Source of the DNA: Gammaproteobacteria bacterium
Lineage (GTDB): Bacteria; Pseudomonadota; Gammaproteobacteria; Pseudomonadales; Halieaceae
Direction of reading: 5' to 3'
Assembly: GCA_030428835.1 (NCBI GenBank)
Contig: JAUIEP010000004.1
Location: 1 to 64,000 of the forward strand
DNA: 64,000 nucleotides
A model generated the notes under the pieces. That model was not told the DNA's origin and ran no database searches. It saw only the letters and a program-made list of their open reading frames with translations. This document shows positions 25,545-34,094 of this stretch, piece by piece. Both the position numbers and the translations under genes were made by a program. Each line of letters opens with the position of its first letter. Position 1 is the first letter of the stretch.

Positions 25545-26807
25545 GTGTTTGACAAGACCATGACCATCGAAGATTTCGACCCGGCCGTCGCCGCCGCCAT
25601 CGGCGAGGAGGAGCGTCGCCAGGAAGAGCATATCGAGCTCATCGCCTCGGAGAACTACACGAGCCCCCGCGTCATGCAGGCGCAGGGCACCGTGCTGACG
25701 AACAAGTACGCCGAGGGCTATCCGGGCAAGCGTTACTACGGCGGCTGCGAGTACGTCGACAAGGCGGAGGAGCTGGCCATCGAGCGCGCCAAGGCGCTGT
25801 TCGGCGCGGACTACGCCAACGTGCAGCCCCACTCGGGCTCCCAGGCGAACTCCGCGGTGTACATGGCGCTCTGTTCCCCGGGCGACACGGTGCTGGGCAT
25901 GAGCCTGGCCGACGGCGGTCACCTGACCCACGGTGCAGCGCCGAACTTCTCCGGCAAGATGTACAACGCCATCCAGTATGGACTGAACAAGGACACGGGC
26001 GAGGTCGACTACGGCCAGGTCGAGGCGCTGGCCGAGGAGCACAAGCCGAAGATGATCGTCGCCGGCTTTTCCGCCTATTCGCAGATCATGGACTGGGGCC
26101 GCTTCCGCGACATCGCCGACAAGGTCGGCGCCTACCTGATGGTCGACATGGCGCACGTGGCCGGTCTCGTGGCAGCGGGCGTCTACCCGAACCCGGTGCC
26201 CTTCGCCGATGTGGTCACCACCACCACGCACAAGACCCTGCGCGGCCCGCGCGGCGGCCTGATCCTCGCGCGCGAGAACGAGGAACTGCAGAAGAAATTC
26301 AACTCCGCGGTGTTCCCGGGCGGGCAGGGCGGTCCGCTGATGCACGTGATTGCCGCCAAGGCGGTTTCGTTCATGGAGGCCCAGAGCCCGGAATTTGTCG
26401 ACTACCAGAAGCAGGTCGTGAAGAACGCCAAGGCCATGGCGGCGACGTTTATCGAGCGCGGCATCAGGATCGTCTCCGGCGGCACCGAGAACCACCTCAT
26501 GCTGGTGGACCTCATCGGCAAGCCCTACACGGGCAAGGACGCCGACGCGGCCCTCGGCGCGGCCAACATCACGGTGAACAAGAACGCCGTGCCGGGCGAC
26601 CCCCGCTCCCCGTTCATCACGTCCGGCCTGCGTGTGGGCACCCCCGCCATTACCACCCGCGGCTTCGGCGAGGCGGAGACCGTGGAGTTGACGGGCTGGA
26701 TGTGCGATGTGCTCGAGTCCCTCGAGAACGACACCTCCGCGCAGGTCATCGAGCAGGTGAAGGCCAGGGTCCTCGACATCTGCGCCCGTTTCCCGGTCTA
26801 CAAATAG
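25545..26807 (+). CDS. glyA: Serine hydroxymethyltransferase
   Basis: A PLP enzyme converting serine and tetrahydrofolate to glycine and methylene-tetrahydrofolate, the main source of one-carbon units. It has 420 residues (E. coli 417). [38 protein letters not shown] and the PLP lysine motif [14 protein letters not shown] (Lys near residue 230) are intact. The GTG start at 25545 follows a GGGGGAC ribosome-binding site at good spacing; an ATG five codons later is the alternative. It is divergent from the ATP-grasp operon. Confidence 0.96.
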   Translation: MFDKTMTIEDFDPAVAAAIGEEERRQEEHIELIASENYTSPRVMQAQGTVLTNKYAEGYPGKRYYGGCEYVDKAEELAIERAKALFGADYANVQPHSGSQANSAVYMALCSPGDTVLGMSLADGGHLTHGAAPNFSGKMYNAIQYGLNKDTGEVDYGQVEALAEEHKPKMIVAGFSAYSQIMDWGRFRDIADKVGAYLMVDMAHVAGLVAAGVYPNPVPFADVVTTTTHKTLRGPRGGLILARENEELQKKFNSAVFPGGQGGPLMHVIAAKAVSFMEAQSPEFVDYQKQVVKNAKAMAATFIERGIRIVSGGTENHLMLVDLIGKPYTGKDADAALGAANITVNKNAVPGDPRSPFITSGLRVGTPAITTRGFGEAETVELTGWMCDVLESLENDTSAQVIEQVKARVLDICARFPVYK

Positions 26808-26834
26808 GGCCCGGATCGCGTCGCAAATCCCGCG

Positions 26835-26885
26835 CGTCGTCCCCGCGTGGGCGGTGGTCCGGCACACCGGGACCCAGTGCCTTCG
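26835..26885. repeat. Dispersed repeat, single copy (family of 50645-50967)
   Basis: CGTCGTCCCCGCGTGGGCGG at 26835-26854, running on to GGTCCGGCACACCGGGACCC, aligns with two copies 24 kb away, one in each orientation (50645-50699 and 50912-50967). They share the CCCCGCG-n2-GGCGG-n-GGTCCG and CGGG-n-CC-n-AGTG blocks. It lies in the 187-bp glyA-nrdR spacer. The remainder of that spacer holds only a weak CCTTAC/GTAAGG hairpin and the nrdR upstream region. Confidence 0.6.
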
Positions 26886-26994
26886 GAGCCTTGCGCGGCC
26901 CCCCTGGCGCGTTCCATTCCTTACCCCAAATGAGTAAGGACTCTCCCCAAGAAAAATGTTAGTGTTCAGCAACTTAGCTAACTGAGGCCAGTCC

Positions 26995-27459
26995 ATGCAC
27001 TGCCCTTTCTGCTCCGCCGAAGACACCAAGGTCATCGACTCCCGGCTCGTGGCCGAGGGCGACCAGGTACGCCGCCGGCGGGAGTGCCTGAGCTGCGCGG
27101 AGCGCTTTACCACCTACGAGGTGGCGGAACTAGTCATGCCGCGGGTGATCAAGCAGAACGGCAGTCGCGAGCCCTTCAACGAGGAGAAGCTGCGCGCCGG
27201 CTTCCAGCGGGCGCTCGAGAAGCGGCCGGTGCCCATTGAGGATGTCGAGGCGGCGATCAACCAGATCAAGCACCGGCTGCGCGCCACCGGGGAACGCGAG
27301 ATCCGGTCGCTGGAGCTGGGCGAGCTGGTCATGGACGAGCTGCGGCAGCTCGACCAGGTGGCCTACGTGCGGTTCGCCTCGGTGTACCGCGACTTCCAGG
27401 ACATCGCGGAGTTCCGCGACGAGATCGCGCGCCTGGAGAAGGACTCCGTCGCGAACTGA
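26995..27459 (+). CDS. nrdR: Transcriptional repressor NrdR
   Basis: A nucleotide-sensing repressor of ribonucleotide reductase genes. In its 154 residues (E. coli 149) the zinc ribbon cysteines are C3, C6, C31 and C34 ([18 protein letters not shown]). An ATP-cone domain follows ([31 protein letters not shown]). The final [19 protein letters not shown] is typical. It begins the nrdR-rib-nusB gene order common in gammaproteobacteria. No obvious 16-base NrdR box was found next to it. Confidence 0.96.
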   Translation: MHCPFCSAEDTKVIDSRLVAEGDQVRRRRECLSCAERFTTYEVAELVMPRVIKQNGSREPFNEEKLRAGFQRALEKRPVPIEDVEAAINQIKHRLRATGEREIRSLELGELVMDELRQLDQVAYVRFASVYRDFQDIAEFRDEIARLEKDSVAN

Positions 27460-27474
27460 CGCGACCGCGCGACC

Positions 27475-28584
27475 ATGGCCTCTCCTCTCGACACCCGCAT
27501 GATGGCCCGGGCGCTGCAGTTGGCCCGCGAGGGCCGTTTCTGGGCCATGCCTAATCCCCACGTCGGCTGCGTGCTGGCGCGCGGTGCGACGATCATCGGC
27601 GAGGGCTTCACGCAACCGGCCGGCGGCAACCACGCGGAAATCGAGGCGCTGGCGGCCGCGGGCGATGCCGCCGGCGCCACCGCCTACGTCACGCTCGAAC
27701 CCTGCAGCCACCACGGCAAGACCGGCCCCTGCACCGATGCGCTGGTTGCCGCGGGTGTCAGTCGCGTCGTGGTGGCGGTCGAGGACCCCAACCCCCACGT
27801 GGGCGGTAGCGGCATTGCGCGTTTGCGCGAGCGCGGCGTCGAGGTGGAGGTCGGGCTGCTGGCGGCGGAGGCCGCGGCGGTCATACCCGGCTTCCTGGCG
27901 CGCATGCGCCGCGGCCGCGGACGGGTGCGGGCGAAGCTCGCGATGTCACTGGACGGGCGCACCGCCATGGCCTCCGGCGAGAGCCAGTGGATCACCGGGC
28001 CCGCGGCGCGGGCCGACGTGCAGCGCCTGCGCGCCATGAGCTGTGCCGTGGTGACCGGCGTGGGTACGGTGCTGGCCGACGACTGCGCCCTGACGGTGCG
28101 GGCGGGCGAGCTGGGCCTGGAACCCGCCCTGGCGGCCCGGGCGGCGACGCGGCAGCCCCTGCGAGTGGTGCTCGACAGCCGCCTGCGCACGCCGCCCGGT
28201 GCGAAGCTGCTGGACGCCGCCGCGCCGACCCTGGTCTGCCACAGCGAGGGCGCGCATGTACCCGGGCACCTGGCGGGTGTCGAGACCCTGGCCCTCGGCG
28301 CTGGGGCCGGCGGCCTCGACCTCGACGCCCTGATGGACGCCCTCGCGGCACGGCAGGCCAACGAAATTCTGGTAGAATCTGGCCCCCGCCTGGCCGGGGC
28401 ATTGCTGGCGGCGGGCCTTGTCGACGAACTCATCGTCTATATGGCGCCGGCGCTGCTGGGCTCCACGGCGCGGCCGCTGCTCGAGCTGCCGCTGGCGGCC
28501 ATGGCGGACAAGGTATCCCTCGACATCAAGGACCTGCGCCAGGTGGGCGACGACTGGCGTATCACCGCCATCCCCGGGAAGTAG
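27475..28584 (+). CDS. ribD: Bifunctional riboflavin deaminase/reductase RibD
   Basis: Carries out the second and third steps from GTP in riboflavin synthesis: deamination of the pyrimidine and NADPH-dependent reduction of the ribose. The 369 residues match E. coli (367). The deaminase zinc site is HAE (53-55) with PCSHHGKTGPC (Cys77 and Cys86). The reductase domain begins near residue 145 (RVRAKLAMSLDGRTAMASGE) and includes GVGTVLADDCALTVR and LVESGPRLAGALLAAGLVDE. It lies 15 bases after nrdR and 5 bases before ribE. Confidence 0.95.
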   Translation: MASPLDTRMMARALQLAREGRFWAMPNPHVGCVLARGATIIGEGFTQPAGGNHAEIEALAAAGDAAGATAYVTLEPCSHHGKTGPCTDALVAAGVSRVVVAVEDPNPHVGGSGIARLRERGVEVEVGLLAAEAAAVIPGFLARMRRGRGRVRAKLAMSLDGRTAMASGESQWITGPAARADVQRLRAMSCAVVTGVGTVLADDCALTVRAGELGLEPALAARAATRQPLRVVLDSRLRTPPGAKLLDAAAPTLVCHSEGAHVPGHLAGVETLALGAGAGGLDLDALMDALAARQANEILVESGPRLAGALLAAGLVDELIVYMAPALLGSTARPLLELPLAAMADKVSLDIKDLRQVGDDWRITAIPGK

Positions 28585-28589
28585 AAGTT

Positions 28590-29246
28590 ATGTTTACAGG
28601 CATTATCCAGGCAGTGGGCGAGGTCGCGGCAACAGAGCCCCGCGGCGGCGACCTGCGTCTCTACATCCGCACGGGCAAACTGCCGCTCGACGACGTACAG
28701 CTCGGCGACAGCATCGCCACCAACGGTTGCTGCCTCACCGTGACCGGGTTGCCCGGCGACGGCTACTGGTGCGATGTGTCGGTCGAGTCCCTGAACTTCA
28801 CCACCCTCGGCCGTCTGGGCAAGGGTTCACCGGTGAACCTGGAGAAGTCGCTGACGCCAGCGAGCCGTCTCGGCGGCCACATCGTCAGCGGCCACGTCGA
28901 CGGCGTCGGCGAGGTGGTCAGCCTGGCGGAAGACGCCCGCTCCGTGCGCGTGGTCATCCGCGCGCCGGATACGCTGGCGAAGTACATCGCCCACAAGGGC
29001 AGTATCTGCGTCGACGGCACCAGCCTCACCGTCAACGCGGTCGACGGCGCGCAGTTCGACCTCAACATCATTCCCCAGACCATGGCGGAAACCATCTTCG
29101 GCACCTACCGGCCGGGCACGCAGGTCAACCTGGAGGTGGACGTCATCGCGCGCTACCTGGAGCGGCTCCTGCAGGGCGACGCGGCCGCCGCGCCGGGCGC
29201 CGGCGGCCTGTCCCTCGATACGCTCGCCGCGAACGGTTTCGCCTGA
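28590..29246 (+). CDS. ribE: Riboflavin synthase alpha chain
   Basis: Dismutates two lumazine molecules to riboflavin. The 218-residue protein has the paired lumazine-binding repeats. The first starts MFTGIIQAVGEVAA, with DSIATNGCCLTV and CDVSVESLNFTTLG. The second has GGHIVSGHVDGVGEV and YIAHKGSICVDGTSLTVNAV. The ATG at 28590 is the universal family start; upstream open sequence belongs to a shadow frame of ribD. It is part of the ribD-ribE-ribB-ribH run. Confidence 0.96.
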   Translation: MFTGIIQAVGEVAATEPRGGDLRLYIRTGKLPLDDVQLGDSIATNGCCLTVTGLPGDGYWCDVSVESLNFTTLGRLGKGSPVNLEKSLTPASRLGGHIVSGHVDGVGEVVSLAEDARSVRVVIRAPDTLAKYIAHKGSICVDGTSLTVNAVDGAQFDLNIIPQTMAETIFGTYRPGTQVNLEVDVIARYLERLLQGDAAAAPGAGGLSLDTLAANGFA

Positions 29247-29262
29247 CGGCGCGGGCGCAACG

Positions 29263-30375
29263 ATGATGCAACTCAACAGCGTCGACGAACTGATCAGCGA
29301 TATCCGCCAGGGCCGCATGGTGGTCCTGCTGGATGACGATACCGAGAGCCACAACGAGGGCGTGGTGATGGTCGCGGCCGAACACTGCGAGGCGGGGCAC
29401 GTCAATTTCATGGCGCGCCAGGCGCGCGGGCTTATCTGCCTGACCCTGACCGAGGAGCGTTGCGCGCAGCTCGACCTGCCGCCCATGGTGGATGGGGCGC
29501 AGGGCGAGAAGTCCAACTTCACCTTGTCAATCGAGGCCGCCGAGGGCATCGACACCGGCATCTCCGCCGCCGACCGCGCGCGGACAGTCCAGGTGGCGGT
29601 GGCACCGCACGCCGTGCCGTCCGATATCGTGCAGCCGGGCCATATCTTCCCGCTCACCGCCGTGCCCGGCGGCGTGCTCATGCGTGCCGGCCACACCGAG
29701 GCCGCCTCCGACTATGCCCGCCTTGCAGGACTGCTGCCCGCCGCCGTGATCGCGGACATATTGACGCCCGACGGCACGGTGGCGGACGGCGCCGCGCTGG
29801 TCGAGTTCGCCGCGCGGCACGATCTCAAGATGGGCTCGATCGCCGACCTCATCCACTTCCGCATGGTCAACGAGCGCACCATTCGCCGTGTGCGCGAGGG
29901 CGTTATCGATACCGAATACGGTGAGTTCCAGCTCACGGCCTACCGCGACCAGACCGACGGTGATGTGCATATCGCGCTGTCGCGCGGGACCATCTCCGCC
30001 GACGAGCCGACCCCGGTGCGCGTGCACGTGCAGTCGGTAATGCGCGATCTCGTGACGAGCAAGGTGAGCGGTCGCCCCGCCTGGCATATCGGCCGTGCGC
30101 TGCAGGCGGTCGCGGAACGCGACCGTGGCGTGATCGTTATCCTGTCGCGCACCGAACGCGCGGAACAGTTGCTCGGCAGTGTCGACATGGTGCTCGGCAA
30201 TGACACCGCGGGGGTCCACGCGGCGCCCGACAGTTACACCACAGTGGGACTTGGATCACAGATTCTCAGGGACCTGGGCGTCGGCAAGATACAGCTGATG
30301 GGGGCGCCCATGAAGTACAATGCGATCTCGGGTTTTGACCTTGAGGTCGTGGACTTCCTCAACCCCGAAGACTAG
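29263..30375 (+). CDS. ribB: RibBA-type protein: DHBP synthase domain with altered acidic loop plus degenerate GTP cyclohydrolase II domain
   Basis: By position and homology this makes 3,4-dihydroxy-2-butanone 4-phosphate from ribulose 5-phosphate. Residues 1-200 are DHBP-synthase-like, with GHIFPLTAVPGGVLMRAGHT (His145), EGIDTGISAADRART and GSIADLIHFRM. The normally near-invariant DDEDRENEGD loop reads DDDTESHNEGV (residues 24-34): the Arg-Glu pair is replaced, one residue is inserted and the final Asp is lost. Residues 205-370 resemble GTP cyclohydrolase II but lack its zinc cysteines, as in many Pseudomonas-type RibB proteins; a full RibA is encoded at 33483. Activity is therefore uncertain for both halves. 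The gene sits between ribE and ribH. Confidence 0.85.
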   Translation: MMQLNSVDELISDIRQGRMVVLLDDDTESHNEGVVMVAAEHCEAGHVNFMARQARGLICLTLTEERCAQLDLPPMVDGAQGEKSNFTLSIEAAEGIDTGISAADRARTVQVAVAPHAVPSDIVQPGHIFPLTAVPGGVLMRAGHTEAASDYARLAGLLPAAVIADILTPDGTVADGAALVEFAARHDLKMGSIADLIHFRMVNERTIRRVREGVIDTEYGEFQLTAYRDQTDGDVHIALSRGTISADEPTPVRVHVQSVMRDLVTSKVSGRPAWHIGRALQAVAERDRGVIVILSRTERAEQLLGSVDMVLGNDTAGVHAAPDSYTTVGLGSQILRDLGVGKIQLMGAPMKYNAISGFDLEVVDFLNPED

Positions 30376-30387
30376 AGGACGAAGGCA

Positions 30388-30861
30388 ATGACGGACATCA
30401 CAACCATCGAGGGCGACTTCACGAGCGGCAAGGGCCACTACACCATCGTGGTCGGCCGCTGGAACAGTTTTGTCGTGGAGCACCTGCTGGAGGGTGCGCT
30501 CGACTGCCTGCGTCGCCACGGTGTGGGCGACAAGCAGATCACCGTCGTGCGCGCTCCCGGTGCCTTCGAGATTCCGCTGGTGTGCCAGAAAGTCGCCGAG
30601 GCCGGGAAGGCGGACGCCATCATCGCGCTGGGCGCGGTCATTCGCGGGGGTACGCCGCACTTCGAATACGTGGCGGGCGAATGCACCAAGGGCCTTGCCG
30701 GGGTCAGTATGCAGCACGGGATACCCGTGGCGTTCGGCGTGTTGACCGTGGACACCATCGAACAGGCGGTGGAGCGCTCCGGCACCAAGGCGGGCAACAA
30801 GGGCGAGGAGGCCGCGATGTCCGCCATCGAGATGGTCAGCCTGCTCGGCAAACTCGGCTAG
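30388..30861 (+). CDS. ribH: 6,7-dimethyl-8-ribityllumazine synthase
   Basis: Condenses the RibD pathway product with the RibB product to form lumazine. The 157 residues match the family (E. coli 156). [33 protein letters not shown] and [20 protein letters not shown] (catalytic His) are intact, as is the ending [27 protein letters not shown] ribosome-binding stretch precedes the ATG. It is followed at once by nusB, the usual pairing. Confidence 0.96.
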   Translation: MTDITTIEGDFTSGKGHYTIVVGRWNSFVVEHLLEGALDCLRRHGVGDKQITVVRAPGAFEIPLVCQKVAEAGKADAIIALGAVIRGGTPHFEYVAGECTKGLAGVSMQHGIPVAFGVLTVDTIEQAVERSGTKAGNKGEEAAMSAIEMVSLLGKLG

Positions 30862-30872
30862 GTCAGGTCGCG

Positions 30873-31325
30873 ATGGCCGACAAGCCGCGCAACACGCTGG
30901 CCGCCGAGCGCCGCAAGGCGCGGCATTACGGTATGCAGGCCCTGTACCAGTGGTACATGGCGGGCGCGGCGCTCGGTGACATCGAGGCCGAGTTTCGCGC
31001 CGACTACGATTTCGCACACGTCGACCTCGAGTACTTCCAGGCACTGCTGCACGGCGTCCCCGCCGAAGTCGACGCGCTGGACGCGGCGCTCGAACCGCTG
31101 CTGGACCGCAAACTGCAGGAACTGGATCCCATCGAACACACGCTGCTGCGCATGGGGCTGTTCGAGCTGCGCCAGCGCATCGACGTGCCCTACAAGGTCG
31201 TTATCAACGAGGCGGTGGCGCTCGCGAAGAAGTTCGGCGCCACGGACAGCCACAAGTACATCAACGGCGTGCTGGACCGCGCCGCCCGTTCGCTGCGCAA
31301 GGTCGAGATAGAAGCGGCATCCTGA
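30873..31325 (+). CDS. nusB: Transcription antitermination factor NusB
   Basis: Binds boxA RNA with S10 in rRNA antitermination complexes. The 150-residue helical protein has RRKARHYGMQALYQW near the start and LDRKLQELDPIEHTLLRMG in the middle. Its C-terminus contains PYKVVINEAVALAKKFGATD and HKYINGVLDRAARSL. The ATG at 30873 gives the expected N-terminus. The stop shares a base with the thiL start (TGATG). Confidence 0.95.
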   Translation: MADKPRNTLAAERRKARHYGMQALYQWYMAGAALGDIEAEFRADYDFAHVDLEYFQALLHGVPAEVDALDAALEPLLDRKLQELDPIEHTLLRMGLFELRQRIDVPYKVVINEAVALAKKFGATDSHKYINGVLDRAARSLRKVEIEAAS

Positions 31326-32251
31326 TGCCTGTGGACGAGTTTGCCCTGATCGAGCGGTACTTTGCCGGTCTCGATGCGGGCGCGGGCGTCGTGCTGGGCG
31401 TCGGCGACGACTGCGCACTGCTCGAACCGGCACCCGGTGAACTCCTCGCCACCTCGACCGACACGCTGGTTTGCGGCGTGCACTTTCCCGCGGACGCGGC
31501 GCCTGCCGACGTCGCCTACCGCGCGGTGGCCGCGGCCGCCAGTGACCTCGCCGCGATGGCGGCAACCCCGCTCGGGATGACGCTGGCACTGACGGTTCCC
31601 ACCGCGGACGAGGCATTTTTCGCGCCGTTCGCGGCGGGCTTGCGCGACGCGGCCACCGACTTCGGCCTGCCGCTGGTGGGTGGCGACACCACCCGCGGAC
31701 CGCTGGCCGTCGCGGTGCAGGTGTTCGGGACCGTCCCGCCCGGAGAGGCGCTCACCCGCGCCGGCGCCCGCCCCGGGGACAGGCTCTGCGTCTCCGGCAC
31801 CCTTGGCGATGCCGCTGCGGCCCTGGCGCACAGCACCGGGCAGAGGCAGGCCCCGGAAGAGTTTGTCGATTTCCTCACGCGGCGTTTCTACCGCCCGCAA
31901 CCGCGCCTGGGCCTCGCGCGGCAACTGCGCACAGTGGCCAGCGCCGCGATCGATATATCCGACGGTTTGCTCGCGGACGCGGGTCACCTTGCGCGCGCGA
32001 GTTCCGTGCGCATCGATATCGAACCGGAGCGACTGCCGCTGTCGGCCGCGCTGCGGGCACAGCCCGACGAACGCCTGCGCTTGCGTTGGGCGCTTGCGGG
32101 CGGCGATGATTACGAGCTGTGTTTCACGCTGCCCCCGGCGGTCGGGGTGCCCGAGGGTTGCACCTGCATCGGTCAGGTCAGTGCGGGCGCAGGTGTGCAC
32201 GCGGGCGCTGCTGTAGACTTCGCCCCGGGCTACAATCATTTCGCAGGGTAG
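31325..32251 (+). CDS. thiL: Thiamine-monophosphate kinase
   Basis: Phosphorylates thiamine monophosphate to the active cofactor thiamine diphosphate. The 308-residue protein has the AIR-synthase-like fold motifs VLGVGDDCALLEP, STDTLVCGVHFP, AYRAVAAAASDLAAMAATP and LVGGDTTRGPL, and later AAIDISDGLLADAGHLARAS and WALAGGDDYELCFT. The order nusB-thiL-pgpA is standard in gammaproteobacteria. Confidence 0.95.
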   Translation: MPVDEFALIERYFAGLDAGAGVVLGVGDDCALLEPAPGELLATSTDTLVCGVHFPADAAPADVAYRAVAAAASDLAAMAATPLGMTLALTVPTADEAFFAPFAAGLRDAATDFGLPLVGGDTTRGPLAVAVQVFGTVPPGEALTRAGARPGDRLCVSGTLGDAAAALAHSTGQRQAPEEFVDFLTRRFYRPQPRLGLARQLRTVASAAIDISDGLLADAGHLARASSVRIDIEPERLPLSAALRAQPDERLRLRWALAGGDDYELCFTLPPAVGVPEGCTCIGQVSAGAGVHAGAAVDFAPGYNHFAG

Positions 32252-32268
32252 GGAAGGGAAGCCGGAAT

Positions 32269-32760
32269 ATGCAGGCAGGATCGGACAGCGAGTATCCACG
32301 CCCGCGCCTGCTGACCCGCCCCGCGCAGTTGCTCGCGTTCGGGTTCGGCAGCGGCCTGTCGCCCTGGGCGCCCGGCACGGTGGGCACAGTCTTCGCCGTT
32401 GCCCTGTACCTGTTGTTCGCCTACCTCCCGCTGTGGCAGTACACGCTCGTGGTGCTCGCGTCCGTCGCCCTGGGCATCTGGATCTGCGGCGTGGCGAGTC
32501 GGCAACTGGGGGTGCACGACCACCCCGGTATCGTGTGGGATGAATTTTCCGGCTACTGGATCACGATGTGGGCGGTACCGAATGAGTGGTTGTGGATTAT
32601 TGCCGGTTTCGCCATGTTCCGGATCTTCGATATTATCAAGCCGTGGCCGATCCGCGTGGCAGACAGCCGCGTCGGCGGCGGGCTGGGTATCATGCTCGAC
32701 GATATCATGGCGGGCCTGCTTGCCTGCCTGACCCTGCATATCGCGCTGGCGCTGCTGTAA
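32269..32760 (+). CDS. pgpA: Phosphatidylglycerophosphatase A
   Basis: An inner-membrane enzyme that dephosphorylates phosphatidylglycerol phosphate. The 163-residue protein (E. coli 172) has FGSGLSPWAPGTVGT near the start, hydrophobic segments (VFAVALYLLFAYL, TLVVLASVALGIWI), HPGIVWDEFSGYWITM with the conserved acidic residues, and FRIFDIIKPWPI and GLGIMLDDIMAGLLA at the end. The start at 32269 follows a GGAAGGGAAG stretch. Confidence 0.95.
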   Translation: MQAGSDSEYPRPRLLTRPAQLLAFGFGSGLSPWAPGTVGTVFAVALYLLFAYLPLWQYTLVVLASVALGIWICGVASRQLGVHDHPGIVWDEFSGYWITMWAVPNEWLWIIAGFAMFRIFDIIKPWPIRVADSRVGGGLGIMLDDIMAGLLACLTLHIALALL

Positions 32761-32778
32761 GGCCGGGGGGTAGAAGCG

Positions 32779-33417
32779 ATGAACAGAGTATGCGCGTTGG
32801 CCGTCGCGTTGTTGCTGCTGAGCGCGGACGTCGCGCTCGCCGCGAGCGTGGAAGTGCAGGCCCTGCTGGGGAATAACGCCGTGCTGCGTGTCAACGGCGA
32901 GCGCAAGATGCTGCGGCCGGGCGAATCCATAGGCGGCGTCACGCTCGTACGCACCACCGCCACGGCCGCGATCGTGCGCGTGAATGGCCAGGAGCAGACG
33001 CTTGACCTCTCGCGTCGCGTCGGGACGTCCTACGAGGAACCCCTGGAACGCGTCGTCACCATCCCGCGGAACAACCAGAACCAGTACCTCACCACCGCGC
33101 AGATCAACGGCCGCGGCACGCCTGTCATCGTCGACACGGGCGCGAATATCGTGGCCATGAGCCTGAACCATGCGCGCGCGCTCGGCATCGACGCGAGCCA
33201 GGGCCAGCCCGGCCCGGTGGAGACCGCCGGTGGCGTCATGACCGCCCGCTTCGTGATGCTGAACTCGGTCAGTGTCGGCGGCATCCGGGTGGACAACGTG
33301 GAGGCCACGGTGGTCGAGAGCGACTATCCCGCGACCGTCCTGCTGGGCATGAGCTACCTGCGCCACGTCAAGATCCTGGAGCACAACGGCATCCTCTCCC
33401 TGTCCCGCTTCGACTAG
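32779..33417 (+). CDS. Periplasmic retropepsin-like aspartic protease (TIGR02281 type)
   Basis: A 212-residue exported protein with a signal peptide (ALAVALLLLSADVALA, cleavage near residue 21) and a small N-terminal SH3-like segment. The C-terminal retropepsin-like domain has the active-site motif DTGAN at residues 119-123 and the paired LLGMSYLRHV. Single-domain members of this clan probably work as homodimers. The substrate is unknown. It follows pgpA by 18 bases and may share its transcript. Confidence 0.82.
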   Translation: MNRVCALAVALLLLSADVALAASVEVQALLGNNAVLRVNGERKMLRPGESIGGVTLVRTTATAAIVRVNGQEQTLDLSRRVGTSYEEPLERVVTIPRNNQNQYLTTAQINGRGTPVIVDTGANIVAMSLNHARALGIDASQGQPGPVETAGGVMTARFVMLNSVSVGGIRVDNVEATVVESDYPATVLLGMSYLRHVKILEHNGILSLSRFD

Positions 33418-33448
33418 GCGGCCCCGCCCCCCGGGGCCGAAAAGCTGC

Positions 33449-33454
33449 TAGAAT
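33449..33454 (+). promoter_or_regulatory. Candidate -10 box for ribA
   Basis: TAGAAT lies 28 bases before the ribA start inside CTAGAATGGCCGCCCTTTCAC, almost the same string as before glyA. Just upstream, a GGCCCCG/CGGGGCC hairpin without a T-run may separate it from the preceding gene. The -35 is unclear. Confidence 0.4.
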
Positions 33455-33482
33455 GGCCGCCCTTTCACCACGGAGTACCTGA

Positions 33483-34094
33483 GTGCCGGTACGCTATGTT
33501 GAGTCCTCGCACCTCCCCACCCGCTGGGGTGTATTCGAGATGCACGGTTTCGAGGACGAGCAACACAACAAGGAACACGTGGTACTGACCATGGGTGACT
33601 TCGCCGATGGCGAACCTGTCCTCACCCGTGTGCATTCCGAATGCCTTACCGGCGACGCGTTCTACAGCATGCGCTGTGACTGCGGTAACCAGCTGCACGC
33701 GGCGCTCGAGGCTATCGCCAGGGAGGGCCGCGGTGCGCTGTTTTACCTGCGCCAGGAGGGGCGCGGCATCGGGCTGCTCAACAAGATCAAGGCCTACCAC
33801 CTGCAGGACGCCGGCGCCGACACGGTCGAGGCCAACGAGCAGCTCGGTTTCGGCGCCGACATGCGCGACTACAGTATTCTGGCCCCCATGGTTGAGCACC
33901 TCGGCGTCAGGGCCGTCCGTCTCATGACCAACAACCCGCGCAAGGTGACGGCGCTCGAGGAGATCGGTGTCGCCGTGGTGGAGCGCATTGCGTTGCACAC
34001 GGCGTCCAACCCGCACAACGAGAAGTACCTGCAGACCAAGGCCGGCAAGCTCGGGCACATGTTCGCCGGCGAGGGCGACACCTCACGCAGCTAG
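33483..34094 (+). CDS. ribA: GTP cyclohydrolase II
   Basis: Opens the imidazole ring of GTP, the first step of riboflavin synthesis. The 203 residues (E. coli 196) carry the zinc ligands C54, C65 and C67 ([20 protein letters not shown]) and the catalytic loop [40 protein letters not shown] ends the core. The start is GTG at 33483. It stands apart from ribD-E-B-H and supplies the activity missing from the RibBA C-terminal half. Its stop overlaps the convergent ispA stop by 4 bases. Confidence 0.96.
   Translation: MPVRYVESSHLPTRWGVFEMHGFEDEQHNKEHVVLTMGDFADGEPVLTRVHSECLTGDAFYSMRCDCGNQLHAALEAIAREGRGALFYLRQEGRGIGLLNKIKAYHLQDAGADTVEANEQLGFGADMRDYSILAPMVEHLGVRAVRLMTNNPRKVTALEEIGVAVVERIALHTASNPHNEKYLQTKAGKLGHMFAGEGDTSRS

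Noticed and set aside
27987-29246. 419-codon frame suggesting a longer riboflavin synthase
   Set aside because: The first 201 codons are a shadow of ribD; the family start MFTGIIQ at 28590 follows the ribD stop.
29230-29262. Possible FMN riboswitch before ribB
   Set aside because: Spacers between the rib genes are only 5-17 bases, and no RFN-like structure was seen before ribD or ribA.
33419-33446. GGCCCCG/CGGGGCC hairpin as a terminator
   Set aside because: No T-run follows on either strand in the required position, so it was not listed as a terminator.
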